A stretch of 64,000 nt of DNA from Pseudomonadota bacterium (GTDB taxonomy: Archaea > Thermoplasmatota > SW-10-69-26 > JACQPN01 > JAJPHT01), in the NCBI GenBank assembly GCA_021325135.1, contig JAJPHT010000013.1:99815-163814 (forward strand). Reading direction: 5' to 3'. Position 1 is the first letter of the stretch; each line of letters opens with the position of its first letter. Both the position numbers and the translations under genes were made by a program. The notes under the pieces were generated by a model, which did not search any database, was not told the origin of the DNA, and saw nothing but the letters and a program-made list of their open reading frames with translations. This document shows, in pieces, positions 23,509 to 31,891 of the stretch.

Positions 23509-23718
23509 TCAAAGGGCTTTCCCGCCGCCCCGACTGAAGTAGAACCCAACTACCGCCATCATGAGTCCAACGAGAATCATGGACACGGACTGGACATCCG
23601 GGAGCCGGAGAACCCATCCAATACAGATGATCGTCAAGCATCCGCCTATGACCAAGAAGGCAAGGTGAGAGCGCGTCCGCTCGGGGTCGCGTCCCTTCGA
23701 TTCCTCGGGGTCGCCCAT
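23509..23718 (-). CDS. Small two-helix membrane protein
   Basis: 69 residues from ATG 23718 (MGDPEESKGRDPERTRSHLA), then two membrane helices (about 18-38 and 44-62) and a basic end (FSRGGGKAL). Codon use is less GC-biased than in the rest of the window, in line with the A+T-richer stretch around it. Not recognised. Confidence 0.6.
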   Translation of the reverse strand: MGDPEESKGRDPERTRSHLAFLVIGGCLTIICIGWVLRLPDVQSVSMILVGLMMAVVGFYFSRGGGKAL

Positions 23719-24116
23719 CGCCAAGCAGAACCACCTCAATCTTGGTTGTTTCCGAGCTTTGTCACCCGTCCCGCTCAAACTTCGGATCGAACGGATCGGT
23801 TGAGCCGGCTGGATGACACGAGGCGTTCTATATGAACCAGCAGGCCCCAACCCCCCCGGACTTCACCAAATCCACTAGATATGCCTCCGCCAGCATGGCG
23901 ATGGAAGCGTTCACGCGGGGATTACATATCTCTACGTGACTTAGGATGCCACTACGCACCAACAAGTGAGATTACAGTTTCTTTAAGTAGTGAAAAACGG
24001 CGCCTCGTGCCATGTGCGAGGGAGGCGTTCAATCCACCTTCGGCGCGGAGGCGGTAGCGAACCGGCTTACACCGATCTCCAAATCGTTATCCCCTGATAG
24101 TGGGGTGGGTAGGCCA
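23719..24116. other. 398-bp A+T-richer intergenic region
   Basis: No gene supported. It contains A+T-rich boxes (GATTACATATCT near 23919 and GATTACAGTTTCT near 23972) and, near its end, CGTTATCCCC at 24084-24093, which fits as the promoter of the gene at 24117. Confidence 0.5.
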
Positions 24117-24479
24117 ATGCTGATCCGAATCTTTCTTGTTGCGTCGGCCTTTGTGCTCCTTTCCTGCCTCGTCCCATATTCCAGCGCCACATGTGTAGGC
24201 AACGTCTGCGCGATGTGCTACCCTCCCGCCTACTGCTACGCGTACGATTACTCCCTCGCAACGAACGTGAATGGTGGCGTCGGCTCCTCCAACTATTGTC
24301 GCGACGGGTTCGGCAATTACGGGCCCTGCACCTACGAAGGGGCAGGAATCGATACAATCAGTGTCGGAGTAGTGGAGTTTGTCACAGCCGGGTTAGGGGG
24401 CGTGAACGTCGCGATCTGCCCTTACAACAGCATCGTCACCAACGTGTACCCGTGCACGTACGCCGGCCAAACCCTGTAG
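24117..24479 (+). CDS. Small secreted cysteine-rich protein
   Basis: 120 residues from ATG 24117. A signal peptide (MLIRIFLVASAFVLLSCLVP) is followed by a mature part with about eight cysteines (ATCVGNVCAMCYPPAYCYAY, NYCRDG, GPCTYEG, AICPYN, YPCTYAG), which would give several disulfides. Tyr/Asn/Gly-rich and low in charge. Codon use is A+T-richer than its surroundings, so transfer is possible. No family recognised. Confidence 0.65.
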   Translation: MLIRIFLVASAFVLLSCLVPYSSATCVGNVCAMCYPPAYCYAYDYSLATNVNGGVGSSNYCRDGFGNYGPCTYEGAGIDTISVGVVEFVTAGLGGVNVAICPYNSIVTNVYPCTYAGQTL

Positions 24480-24690
24480 TCCCACGCGCCGTTTAAGGCG
24501 ACAGTGGTGGGTGGCATTCTCCGGTTCACCGGCTTTGGGGGGCTGAATCGTGGCCGATCCGCATTTGGCTCAGCCCCGCAGGTTTCGGGTGGTCAAGGGT
24601 CGGGGTCAAGCTGAGAGGAGCAGAGGAGCAGAAACGCTCAAATACCCGAATCACAGCCTCGCGCTTGTCTCGGAAAGATGATTGATTTGC

Positions 24691-24718
24691 CCCCAGCGGC
24701 TCCGCTGGGCTGGTTTTT
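24691..24718 (+). terminator. Hairpin followed by a T run
   Basis: CCCAGCGG (24692-24699) pairs with CCGCTGGG (24702-24709), then CTGGTTTTTC. It resembles an intrinsic terminator and lies about 40 bases before the NUDIX gene, so it could end transcription from upstream; the role is uncertain. Confidence 0.4.
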
Positions 24719-24757
24719 CGCGAAGGAATTTTCCGCAGCGCGGCCGCTGGCCCGCCC

Positions 24758-25459
24758 ATGCCGACCTCGCCCCAGGTCCTTGCCGCCGACCGGCCGGTCT
24801 ACCTGTACGTCGAGTCCGACGGCATGGTCTACCTGGTCCGGCGCGAGGGGAGGCTGGCCTTCCCCAGGGAGGGGGAGGTGGACCTGGAATTGGAGTTCAA
24901 GGGCGAGATGGACTTCCCCGAGGGGAAAGTCCTCTTCGCCGTCCCCAGCCTGGAGGCGTGGCCCCGCGACTGGACGTTCAAGGACGACGTGCCGGGGCGC
25001 ACCGACGTGGAGCCCATCGTCCAGCGCGCCATCAACGCGAGCCTCGTGCGCGAGGTCGTGGGGGCCCTGGTCTTCCACCCCGACCAGGAGCGCATCCTCC
25101 TCGTGAAGGCCAGCCGCGGCTTCACCAAGGGGATGTGGAACATCCCGGGCGGCTTCGTGACCTACGGCGAGCCCCCCGAGGCCTCCATGCACCGCGAGAT
25201 GGAGGAGGAGACGGGCCTCACGATCCGGCTGGAGAAGCTCCTGGGCGTGTTCACGCAGAAGTTCGGCAGCCCCTACTACATGCGGGGGCACATGTTCCTC
25301 GCGCGGGCCCTCACCACCGAATTGACCCTCCAGGCCGACGAGATCGCGGCCGCGCAGTGGTTCCCCGTGGCCGAGGCTCGCAAGCTGGTGATGAACCCCT
25401 TCGCCCGCCGCGCGCTGGACGCGCACGAGAAGGGGCGGGGCCTCCCGCTCGACGGGTGA
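24758..25459 (+). CDS. NUDIX hydrolase
   Basis: 233 residues. The Nudix box GGFVTYGEPPEASMHREMEE plus ETG at 131-153 fits the GX5EX7REUXEEXGU pattern exactly, with metal-binding Glu in REMEEE. The N-terminal 95 residues are an extra beta-rich part rich in acidic and aromatic residues. The substrate is a nucleoside diphosphate linked to some group; which one cannot be told. Confidence 0.9.
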   Translation: MPTSPQVLAADRPVYLYVESDGMVYLVRREGRLAFPREGEVDLELEFKGEMDFPEGKVLFAVPSLEAWPRDWTFKDDVPGRTDVEPIVQRAINASLVREVVGALVFHPDQERILLVKASRGFTKGMWNIPGGFVTYGEPPEASMHREMEEETGLTIRLEKLLGVFTQKFGSPYYMRGHMFLARALTTELTLQADEIAAAQWFPVAEARKLVMNPFARRALDAHEKGRGLPLDG

Positions 25460-25476
25460 CCCGGACAAACCCTGAA

Positions 25477-25881
25477 ATGCCCCTTCCGCGGAGAGCAGGG
25501 GCCGTGCAGCGCGGGTTCCGGTTCCTTGCGGGGGTGTTCGCCCTCCTGCTCGCCATGCCCGCCCTGGGGCTCGTGGCGGTGGGCGCGCGGGGCGTCGCCC
25601 GGCTGAAGGCGGCCGACCTCGCCCTGGCCGGCATCCTGCTCACGGCCGCGTTCGTGATCGCCTCCGCCCTCTCCTCGCGCAGCCGCAGCGGCATCCTCGC
25701 CTCCGCGGCCTTCGTCATCAGCACCTCGCTGGTCGCGTTCGCCATGGTCCCCGTCGCCGGCCCCGGCTGGCCCCAGAACGCGGCGCTGGGCGGCTTCCTC
25801 GCGGCGGGCGGCCTGGCCCTCGCCCTGTCGGCCCCGGCGAAGCCGGCACAACGTTCTTCCATGCGCGCGGCCGACTCGTGA
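25477..25881 (+). CDS. Small four-helix membrane protein
   Basis: 134 residues from ATG 25477 (GTG 25504 is an alternative). Four hydrophobic segments at about 16-37, 46-64, 70-92 and 98-118, with a basic loop (SSRSRSG). Not recognised. It lies between the NUDIX gene (17 bases) and the phosphoribosyltransferase fusion (three bases), so the three probably share a transcript. Confidence 0.6.
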   Translation: MPLPRRAGAVQRGFRFLAGVFALLLAMPALGLVAVGARGVARLKAADLALAGILLTAAFVIASALSSRSRSGILASAAFVISTSLVAFAMVPVAGPGWPQNAALGGFLAAGGLALALSAPAKPAQRSSMRAADS

Positions 25882-25884
25882 GGC

Positions 25885-27177
25885 ATGCCCTACCGCGACC
25901 GGACGCACGCGGGCCAGGTCCTTGCGCGCTCGCTTGACCGCCACCGCGGCGCGGACGTGGTCGTCCTGGGCCTCCCGCGAGGCGGCGTCCCCGTCGCGGC
26001 CGAGATCGCCCGCGCCTTGGGCGCCCCTTTGGACGTGATGGTCGCGCGCAAGGTGGGCGCCCCGGGCAACCCCGAGTTCGGAGTCGGCGCCGTGGCGCCC
26101 GGCGGCGTGCGCATCGTGGACGCGCGTTCTCTCCTCATGCTGGGCCTCCCCGAGAGCGCGCTGGACCAGACGATCCACGACGAGACGCAAGAGATGGAGC
26201 GCCGCCTCCTGCTCTACCGCGGCGACCCGCGGCCCCCGGACGTCGCGGGGAAGACCGTCATCCTGGTGGACGACGGCCTGGCCACCGGCGTCACGGCGCA
26301 CGCGGCCATCGACTCGCTGCGCCAGCAGGGCCCCGCCCGCATCGTGCTCGCCGTGCCCGTGGGCGCGCCCGACGTCGTCGCGCGCCTCGCGGACCTCGTG
26401 GACGAGGTGGTCGTCCCCGAGCAGCCCGAGGACCTGCGCGCCGTGGGCCTCTGGTACGACGACTTCCGCCAGACGACCGACGCGGAGGTGATATCGCTCC
26501 TCGGGCCGCGGACGCGCAAGGTCCGCATCCCCGTGGACGGGGGCGAGATGCTCGGCGACCTCACGCTCCCCAACGGCGCCCAGGGGCTCGTCGTGTTCGC
26601 CCACGGCAGCGGCAGCGGGCGCCTCAGCCCGCGCAACCGCGCCGTCGCGCGTCGCCTCAACGAGGCGGGGCTGGGCACGCTCCTCCTGGACCTCCTCACG
26701 GAGGACGAGGAGCGCGCGAAGGACCTCCGTTTTGATATCCCCCTCCTCGCGGGCCGCGTCGGGGCGGCGCTGGCATGGGCGCGCGCGCAGCCCGACACGC
26801 AGGGCCTCGCCTTCGGCCTCTTCGGCGCGAGCACCGGCGCGGCCGCGGCCCTGGTCGCCGCGGCGGAGCGCCCCGCCGACGCGGCGGCCGTCGTCTCGCG
26901 CGGCGGACGGCCCGACCTCGCGGGCTCCGCGCTGCGCCGCGCCTACGCCCCCACGCTGCTCATCGTGGGCGGCGCCGACGGCGAGGTGGTGGACCTCAAC
27001 GAGGAGGCCTTCGAGCAGCTTCCCGGCGAGAAGCGCCTGGAGATCGTCCCCGGCGCCACGCACCTCTTCGAGGAGCTCGGCGCGCTGGAGCGGGTCGCCG
27101 ACCTCGCGGCGGCGTGGTTCTCGGATCACCTGGCGGGCCGCGAGCGCGTGACGCGCTCCTCCTCCACGAAGCGGTAG
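25885..27177 (+). CDS. Phosphoribosyltransferase fused to a dienelactone hydrolase-like domain
   Basis: 430 residues. Residues 1-205 are a PRTase type I domain with the PRPP loop VILVDDGLATGVTAH (126-139) and the early LGLPRGGVPVAAEIARALG. Residues 212-420 are an alpha/beta hydrolase with nucleophile Ser316 in GLFGASTGAA, Asp365 (VGGADGEVV) and His393 (PGATHLFEEL). The same fusion occurs in other prokaryotes, but its reaction is not established. Convergent with the PHP-domain gene, overlapping it by 52 bases. Confidence 0.88.
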   Translation: MPYRDRTHAGQVLARSLDRHRGADVVVLGLPRGGVPVAAEIARALGAPLDVMVARKVGAPGNPEFGVGAVAPGGVRIVDARSLLMLGLPESALDQTIHDETQEMERRLLLYRGDPRPPDVAGKTVILVDDGLATGVTAHAAIDSLRQQGPARIVLAVPVGAPDVVARLADLVDEVVVPEQPEDLRAVGLWYDDFRQTTDAEVISLLGPRTRKVRIPVDGGEMLGDLTLPNGAQGLVVFAHGSGSGRLSPRNRAVARRLNEAGLGTLLLDLLTEDEERAKDLRFDIPLLAGRVGAALAWARAQPDTQGLAFGLFGASTGAAAALVAAAERPADAAAVVSRGGRPDLAGSALRRAYAPTLLIVGGADGEVVDLNEEAFEQLPGEKRLEIVPGATHLFEELGALERVADLAAAWFSDHLAGRERVTRSSSTKR

Positions 27178-28172
27178 TTCACGAGGTCGCGCTCGGTGGC
27201 GCCCGCCTCCGCGGCCATCCTCCGCGCACGCGCCAGGTGGAGCATCTCCCACGCGCTGTGGCCATCGCTGCCGAGGCTGAGCCGGCAGCCCATCTCCAGC
27301 GCGCGCTTGGCGAGGCGCACCGGCAGGTCGAGGCGGCCCGGGTTGCCGTTGACCTCCATGGCGACGCCGCGCTCTGCGGCCTTCTCGAAGATGGCGTCGA
27401 AGTCGAGGCTCGCTGCCGGCCGGCGGCCCGGCACCGCGGTCGTGGGGTGGCCCAGCGCGGTGAGGCGCGGGTCGTCCAGCGCGGCCAGCACGCGCGCCGT
27501 CTGCTCCTCCTTGGGCAGGCGAAGGCGCGAGTGCAGCGAGCCGATCACGTAGTCGAACCCCGCCAGGACGTCCGGGTCGTGATCGAGCCGGCCATCGCGC
27601 AGGATGTCGCACTCGGTCCCGCGCAGGATGCGGATGCGCGGGTGCGCCTCCTGCACGCGCTCGATGTCTGCCCACTGCATGAGCACCTCCTGGCGCGAGA
27701 GGCCGCGCGCGACGCGGAGGCTCCCCGAGTGGTCGCTGATGCCGATGGCCTTGGCGCCCAGGCGCTCCGCGAAGGCGACCACCTCGTCCAGCGTCATGGT
27801 GCCGTCGCTCCAGGTCGTGTGGCAGTGGAGGTCGGGCGCGTCGGGGAAGGGCGCGTCCACGGCCCAGCGCGGGATCGTCTTGACCTCGCTCTCGCCCGGC
27901 TGCGCCTCGGGCTCCTGCGCGAGCCACGCGGGGCGCTCGCCGGTGCGCGCGAACTCCTGGATCGTCCGCTCGATGGAGGGCCCGATGCCGGGGATGTCGC
28001 GCAGCCGGCCGCGGCGCAGCAGGTCCTCGAAGTCCTCCGTCCGCGCCACCTGGTTGGCCGCCCGCATGTACGCCCGCGAGCGGCCCAGGTCCCCGCGGCG
28101 CTTCCACGCGAGCCCCATCTGCGTGAGCAGGTCCACGGTGGCCTGGCGGACGAGATTCCCTCCGGTGGGCAT
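27126..28172 (-). CDS. HhH and PHP domain protein, PolX-like without polymerase domain
   Basis: 348 residues from ATG 28172. The N-terminal helical part and helix-hairpin-helix (LRDIPGIGPSIERTIQEFAR, about 57-77) resemble the start of family X DNA polymerases. The C-terminal PHP domain has its metal motifs: DLHCHTTWSDGT (115-125), GISDHSGS, GTECDIL, SLHSRL, ALGHP, EVNGNPGR and GSDGHSAWEM. The nucleotidyltransferase (palm) domain that lies between them in PolX is missing. Likely a metal-dependent phosphoesterase on DNA or a nucleotide. Confidence 0.85.
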   Translation of the reverse strand: MPTGGNLVRQATVDLLTQMGLAWKRRGDLGRSRAYMRAANQVARTEDFEDLLRRGRLRDIPGIGPSIERTIQEFARTGERPAWLAQEPEAQPGESEVKTIPRWAVDAPFPDAPDLHCHTTWSDGTMTLDEVVAFAERLGAKAIGISDHSGSLRVARGLSRQEVLMQWADIERVQEAHPRIRILRGTECDILRDGRLDHDPDVLAGFDYVIGSLHSRLRLPKEEQTARVLAALDDPRLTALGHPTTAVPGRRPAASLDFDAIFEKAAERGVAMEVNGNPGRLDLPVRLAKRALEMGCRLSLGSDGHSAWEMLHLARARRMAAEAGATERDLVNYRFVEEERVTRSRPAR

Positions 28173-28244
28173 CGTCCTTCCCTCGCCCCGCCCCTTCATG
28201 CGGCCTCTCGCCCCGGCGTCGATGCGGTTGCTGGAACGCGCGCC

Positions 28245-28250
28245 GTTATG
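28245..28250 (+). promoter_or_regulatory. TATA-like box for the 28274 gene
   Basis: GTTATG centred at 28248, 26 bases before GTG 28274; implies a leaderless transcript. Confidence 0.55.
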
Positions 28251-28273
28251 CTCCCCCAGCGCGATTCCGGCCC

Positions 28274-29572
28274 GTGAGCCCGGACGACGCCCGCGCCCAG
28301 ACGCTTGCCCTCCTTGACGAGCTGCTCGGACCCTCCCCCCCGGAAGGCATCCGCGTCCGCCTCTGGGACGGGACCCTCTGGCCCGACGAGACGCCGGGCT
28401 TCGCGACGATCGCGCTGAAGCACCCGGGCGCCCTGCGCCGCATGCTCCTCCCGCCCACGCAGCTTGGCCTCGCCCAGGCGTACCTCCGCGACGACTTCGA
28501 CATGGAGGGGGACGTCGAGCGGCTGCTGGAGGCGGCCCTGGGCGCCGTGGGCTCGCTGGACAAGCCCTCCGTGCGCGCCCGCGCCGCGTGGCGCCTCGTC
28601 CGCCTGCCCGCCGCGCGCGCGTCGGGGCCGCAGCCCACCGTGCGCGCGCGCCTCCGCGGCCGGCGGCACTCCATCGAGCGCGACCGCCAGGCCATCCGCC
28701 ACCACTACGACGTGTCCAACGAGTTCTACCGCCTCTTCCTGGGCGAGCGCATGGTCTACTCGTGCGCGTACTTCGCGCGCCCCGGCATGACGCTGGACGA
28801 GGCGCAGGAGGCGAAACTCGACCTCGTGTGCCGCAAGCTGCGCCTCAAGCCCGGCCAGAAGCTCCTCGACGTGGGGTGCGGCTGGGGCGGCCTCGTCATC
28901 CACGCCGCGCAGCGCTACGGCGTGGACGCGACGGGCATCACCCTCTCGGAGCGCCAGGCGCAGGAGGCGCGCGAGCGCATCGCCAAGGCCGGCCTGGAGG
29001 GGCGCGCCCGCGTCCTCGTCAAGGACTACCGCGAGGTGGACGAGCCCGAGGCCTACGACGCCATCGCCAGCGTCGGCATGTTCGAGCACGTGGGCGAGTC
29101 GATGCTGCCCGCCTACTTCGCGCAGGCGTGCCGCCTGCTGAAGCCCCGCGGCGCGTTCCTCAACCACGGCATCGCGGTCCCGGGGGGCAAGTTCGGCGGC
29201 GACGCGCGCTCGTTCATCGAGCAGTACGTCTTCCCCGACGGCGAGCTGGTGCCCATCGACGCGACGCTGCGCGCCGCGGCGGGCGCCGGCTTCGAGGTGC
29301 GCGACGTGGAGAGCCTCCGCGAGCACTACGCCATCACGCTGCGCCACTGGGTCCGCAACCTGGAGGCGCGCCGCGCCGAGGCGCTCGCGCACGTGGACGA
29401 GGCGCGCTATCGCGTCTGGCGCCTCTACATGGCGGGCTCCGCCGGGAGCTTCGCCGCGGGGCGCATCAGCGTGTTCCAGACCCTGCTCTCAAAGCCAGAC
29501 TCCGAGGGCCGCTCCGGGCTCCCCATGACGCGCGAGGACTGGTACGCTCAGTCCCACTCGATGACCTCGTAG
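28274..29572 (+). CDS. Cyclopropane-fatty-acyl-phospholipid synthase-like methyltransferase
   Basis: 432 residues from leaderless GTG 28274. The order is the CFA synthase one: an N-terminal lipid-binding half, IRHHYDVSNEFYRLFLGERM, SCAYFARPGMTLDEAQEAKL, the SAM loop LLDVGCGWGGLVIHAAQRYG (197-216), SVGMFEHVGE and the C-terminal FIEQYVFPDGELVP and LRHWVRNLE. The bacterial enzyme methylates an unsaturated acyl chain with SAM. Archaeal lipids lack such chains in bulk, so the natural substrate here, perhaps an unsaturated isoprenoid, is open. Confidence 0.88.
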   Translation: MSPDDARAQTLALLDELLGPSPPEGIRVRLWDGTLWPDETPGFATIALKHPGALRRMLLPPTQLGLAQAYLRDDFDMEGDVERLLEAALGAVGSLDKPSVRARAAWRLVRLPAARASGPQPTVRARLRGRRHSIERDRQAIRHHYDVSNEFYRLFLGERMVYSCAYFARPGMTLDEAQEAKLDLVCRKLRLKPGQKLLDVGCGWGGLVIHAAQRYGVDATGITLSERQAQEARERIAKAGLEGRARVLVKDYREVDEPEAYDAIASVGMFEHVGESMLPAYFAQACRLLKPRGAFLNHGIAVPGGKFGGDARSFIEQYVFPDGELVPIDATLRAAAGAGFEVRDVESLREHYAITLRHWVRNLEARRAEALAHVDEARYRVWRLYMAGSAGSFAAGRISVFQTLLSKPDSEGRSGLPMTREDWYAQSHSMTS

Positions 29573-29832
29573 AGCATGTGGTAGCGCCGCGTCTCGGGGT
29601 CCTGGCGCCCTCCCTGGATGCCCGTGTCCACGCCCGCGTTGTCGTGGAGCATGAACTGGATCTCGCTGAAGTCCTGGTCGATGCACTGGCCTTCGGGCAT
29701 GGCGCGGTCGGGGAAGGAGAGCGTGAAGCGGCCGGGCGCCTCGTAGGCCTCCAGCACGACGCGCTCGTCGGGGCGGCGGCCCAGGTTGAGGCGCGCCACC
29801 TCGTCCTCCAGGGTCTTGCGCTCCAGGGGCAT
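29548..29832 (-). CDS. Hypothetical protein
   Basis: 94 residues: MPLERKTLEDEVARLNLGRR, then a beta-rich part (VVLEAYEAPGRFTLSFPDRA, EIQFMLHDNAG) ending YHMLYEVIEWD. Soluble and acidic. It starts nine bases after the stop of the upstream YkgJ-like gene and overlaps the convergent methyltransferase gene by 25 bases. Not recognised. Confidence 0.65.
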   Translation of the reverse strand: MPLERKTLEDEVARLNLGRRPDERVVLEAYEAPGRFTLSFPDRAMPEGQCIDQDFSEIQFMLHDNAGVDTGIQGGRQDPETRRYHMLYEVIEWD

Positions 29833-29841
29833 GATCTCACC

Positions 29842-30564
29842 TCACCGCGGCGCCGAGGGGATGGCGAAGGGGAACTTGACGTTCGTGCGCAGCGAGGACT
29901 TGTGCCGGTAGCTGGGCTCGTGCTGCGTGCGGTACCCCTTGTGGCGCCGCCAGAACTTCTTGTCCGTCCGCGCCTTGAGCCTTCGCAGCCGCTCGGCGTC
30001 CACGAGGAAGCCCAGGACGCCCACGGGCATGTAGACCGTGTAGTCGCGCTTGGGGTGCAGGCGGCCGTAGTTGTCCAGCGTGCGGTAGAGGCGCGCCATC
30101 ATGCGGTCCGTCTCCTTCTGCGCGAAGACGAACGCCTCGCCGCTCTGGAGCCGGTTGCGGGGGCACCACTCGTCCACCTCCACCACGACGCCGTAGGCGC
30201 GGCAGATCGCCGGGCGGAACGGGTAGATGGTGCAGCCGTCCTCGAAGAACGCGCACATGTGGTCGCCGACGCTCTCGTCCCACGTCCAGGACTCGTCCTC
30301 CAGCGCGTGCTCCAGCCGCTCGACCACGGCCTCCAGCCCGTCGGGGTCGCCCTCGTAGGTGGCCAGGACGTGCCGCGCGACGTTCTCGCACTCCATGACG
30401 TGCAGCTGGAGGCCGACCTTGCAGCAGTGCCCGCTGCGCTGGCAGCCGTAGGGCGTGGCGTTGTGGACGTCCTGCACTTCGGTGAGGTCGCCGTAGGAGG
30501 CCTCCAGCAGGCGGAAGAGCTCCTCGCGGCGACGGGCGAGGAACGCCTGGCGGGACTCGGGCAC
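29842..30564 (-). CDS. YkgJ-family cysteine cluster protein
   Basis: 240 residues from GTG 30564. Cysteines in YGCQRSGHCCKVGLQLH, ECENVA, HMCAFFEDGCTIYPFRPAIC and DEWCPRN match the CxxxCC...C family (UPF0153/YkgJ), thought to bind zinc or an Fe-S cluster. The C-terminal third is basic (LKARTDKKFWRRHKGYRTQH). It is followed by a small co-directional gene and preceded by DedA. Reaction unknown. Confidence 0.8.
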   Translation of the reverse strand: MPESRQAFLARRREELFRLLEASYGDLTEVQDVHNATPYGCQRSGHCCKVGLQLHVMECENVARHVLATYEGDPDGLEAVVERLEHALEDESWTWDESVGDHMCAFFEDGCTIYPFRPAICRAYGVVVEVDEWCPRNRLQSGEAFVFAQKETDRMMARLYRTLDNYGRLHPKRDYTVYMPVGVLGFLVDAERLRRLKARTDKKFWRRHKGYRTQHEPSYRHKSSLRTNVKFPFAIPSAPR

Positions 30565-30602
30565 GGCGGCGCGAGAAGAGGCTTGCGCCTTGAGGTTTGG
30601 GG

Positions 30603-31238
30603 CTAGGGCGGAGGCGGGGCGGAGGCCGCATCCTTCTCCGCCTTCTTCGCCATCCGGTAGCGGTAGACGCCGATGGCGACGACGAACACGGCGAGGAGGA
30701 GCACCAGCGAGCCGCGGCCCAGGGCGCGCTCCACCTGGCGGTATGAGCGGCCGAAGAGGACGCCGGCTCCGATGAGCACGGTGCACCAGAGGACGCAGCC
30801 CAGGAGCTCCCAGAAGAGGAAGCGCCACCACTGGACGCGCGAGGCGCCTGCAAGGGGCGGCGCGAGGGCGCGGGCGGGGCCGAGGAACTTGCCCAGCGTC
30901 ATGGTCTTCCCGATGTGCTCGGCGAGGCCCTCGCTCACGGCCTCCGCGCGGCTGGCGAACTGCTTGGGAAGCCGCTTGAGCAGGCGCAGCCCGTAGCGGC
31001 GGCCCAGCGCGAAGGCGACGACGTCGGCGGTGAAGAGCGACGCGATCGCGACGACGAGGAGCCACGAGACGTGAAGCTCCCGCTGCGCCGCGAGGAAGCC
31101 CGCGCCCAGGAGGAAGAGCTGCGCCGGGATGAGGGCGCCCACCACGGGCACGGCCTCGAAGAGGAGCACGAGGCTCACGATGAGGTAGGCCCACCGGCCC
31201 GACTCGGAGAGGACCTGGTCCGGGGGCGGCATCGCCAT
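30603..31238 (-). CDS. DedA/VTT-domain membrane protein
   Basis: 211 residues. VTT-domain features: two re-entrant-like segments and conserved PxPAQxF-type motif (PVVGALIPAQLFLLGAGFLA), ALGRRYG, the basic TLGKFLGPARALAPPLAGAS, then WWRFLFWELLGCVLWCTVLI and a last helix. Members are lipid scramblases or undecaprenyl-phosphate flippases in bacteria; the archaeal role is not known. It starts nine bases after the glutaminase gene upstream. Confidence 0.88.
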   Translation of the reverse strand: MAMPPPDQVLSESGRWAYLIVSLVLLFEAVPVVGALIPAQLFLLGAGFLAAQRELHVSWLLVVAIASLFTADVVAFALGRRYGLRLLKRLPKQFASRAEAVSEGLAEHIGKTMTLGKFLGPARALAPPLAGASRVQWWRFLFWELLGCVLWCTVLIGAGVLFGRSYRQVERALGRGSLVLLLAVFVVAIGVYRYRMAKKAEKDAASAPPPP

Positions 31239-31247
31239 GGCGCCACC

Positions 31248-31820
31248 TCACTTCCGGCAGGCCTGGATGAAGTTGCGGAAGATGCGCTCGCCGTGCTGCG
31301 TGTGCTCGACCTCAGGGTGGAACTGGAGGCCGAAGCGCGGAAGGACCTCGTGCTCGATCGCCTGGACGGGGCACGAGGCGGAGTGCGCGGTCACGCGGAA
31401 CCCCTTGGGGACCTCGACGACCTCGTCGTTGTGCGACTCCCAGACGATGCTGCGCTCGGGGAGCCCCGCGAGGATGCGGCCGCCGGTGGGGTCGTCCAGG
31501 ATCATCTCCATCTTGCCGAACTCGGGGACCTTGCCAGGCGCGCAGCGGCCGCCGTAGTGCGTGGCCATGAACTGCTCGCCCGCGCAGATGCCCAGGATGG
31601 GGTAGGGCGCGCGGTCGAGGAACGTCGCGCAGTTGCCCAGCGCGTGCTGAAGGCCGACGCGCGGCGCGCCGCCCGAGAGCACCAGGCCGTCGAGGTCCTG
31701 GAGCTTCTCCCAGGGGGTGTCGTTGGGGACGATCTCCGACTCCACGTCGAGGTACTTCAGGACGCGCCACTCGCGGTGGGTCCATTGGCCGCCGTTGTCC
31801 ACGACGTAGATGCGAACCAT
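31248..31820 (-). CDS. guaA: GMP synthase glutaminase subunit-like (class I GATase), copy 1
   Basis: 190 residues, the length of the archaeal split subunit GuaAa. Triad: Cys79 (LGICAGEQFM), His168 and Glu170 (LQFHPEVEHTQHGERIF). It releases ammonia from glutamine for the XMP-to-GMP reaction of the separate ATPase subunit, which is not in this window. A paralogue of equal length lies immediately upstream. The oxyanion stretch reads CAGEQ rather than the usual CxGHQ, so one copy may have a changed role. Confidence 0.85.
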   Translation of the reverse strand: MVRIYVVDNGGQWTHREWRVLKYLDVESEIVPNDTPWEKLQDLDGLVLSGGAPRVGLQHALGNCATFLDRAPYPILGICAGEQFMATHYGGRCAPGKVPEFGKMEMILDDPTGGRILAGLPERSIVWESHNDEVVEVPKGFRVTAHSASCPVQAIEHEVLPRFGLQFHPEVEHTQHGERIFRNFIQACRK

Positions 31821-31891
31821 GGGGAGCCGCCTCGGCGCGCGTCCATTCGGCCCCCTGCCTTAAAGGCTTCCGAGGCGGGCGAGGGCGAGCC

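Noticed and set aside
24538..24577. GGGGCTGA ... TCAGCCCC arms that at first looked like a tRNA acceptor stem.
   Set aside because: No D-loop, anticodon arm or TTC-containing T-arm fits between them. No tRNA gene was seen in the window.
24691..24718. Reading the hairpin plus T run as a sure intrinsic terminator of the 24117 gene.
   Set aside because: It is more than 200 bases from that stop and close to the NUDIX start; archaea usually terminate on T runs without a hairpin. Kept only as a tentative feature.
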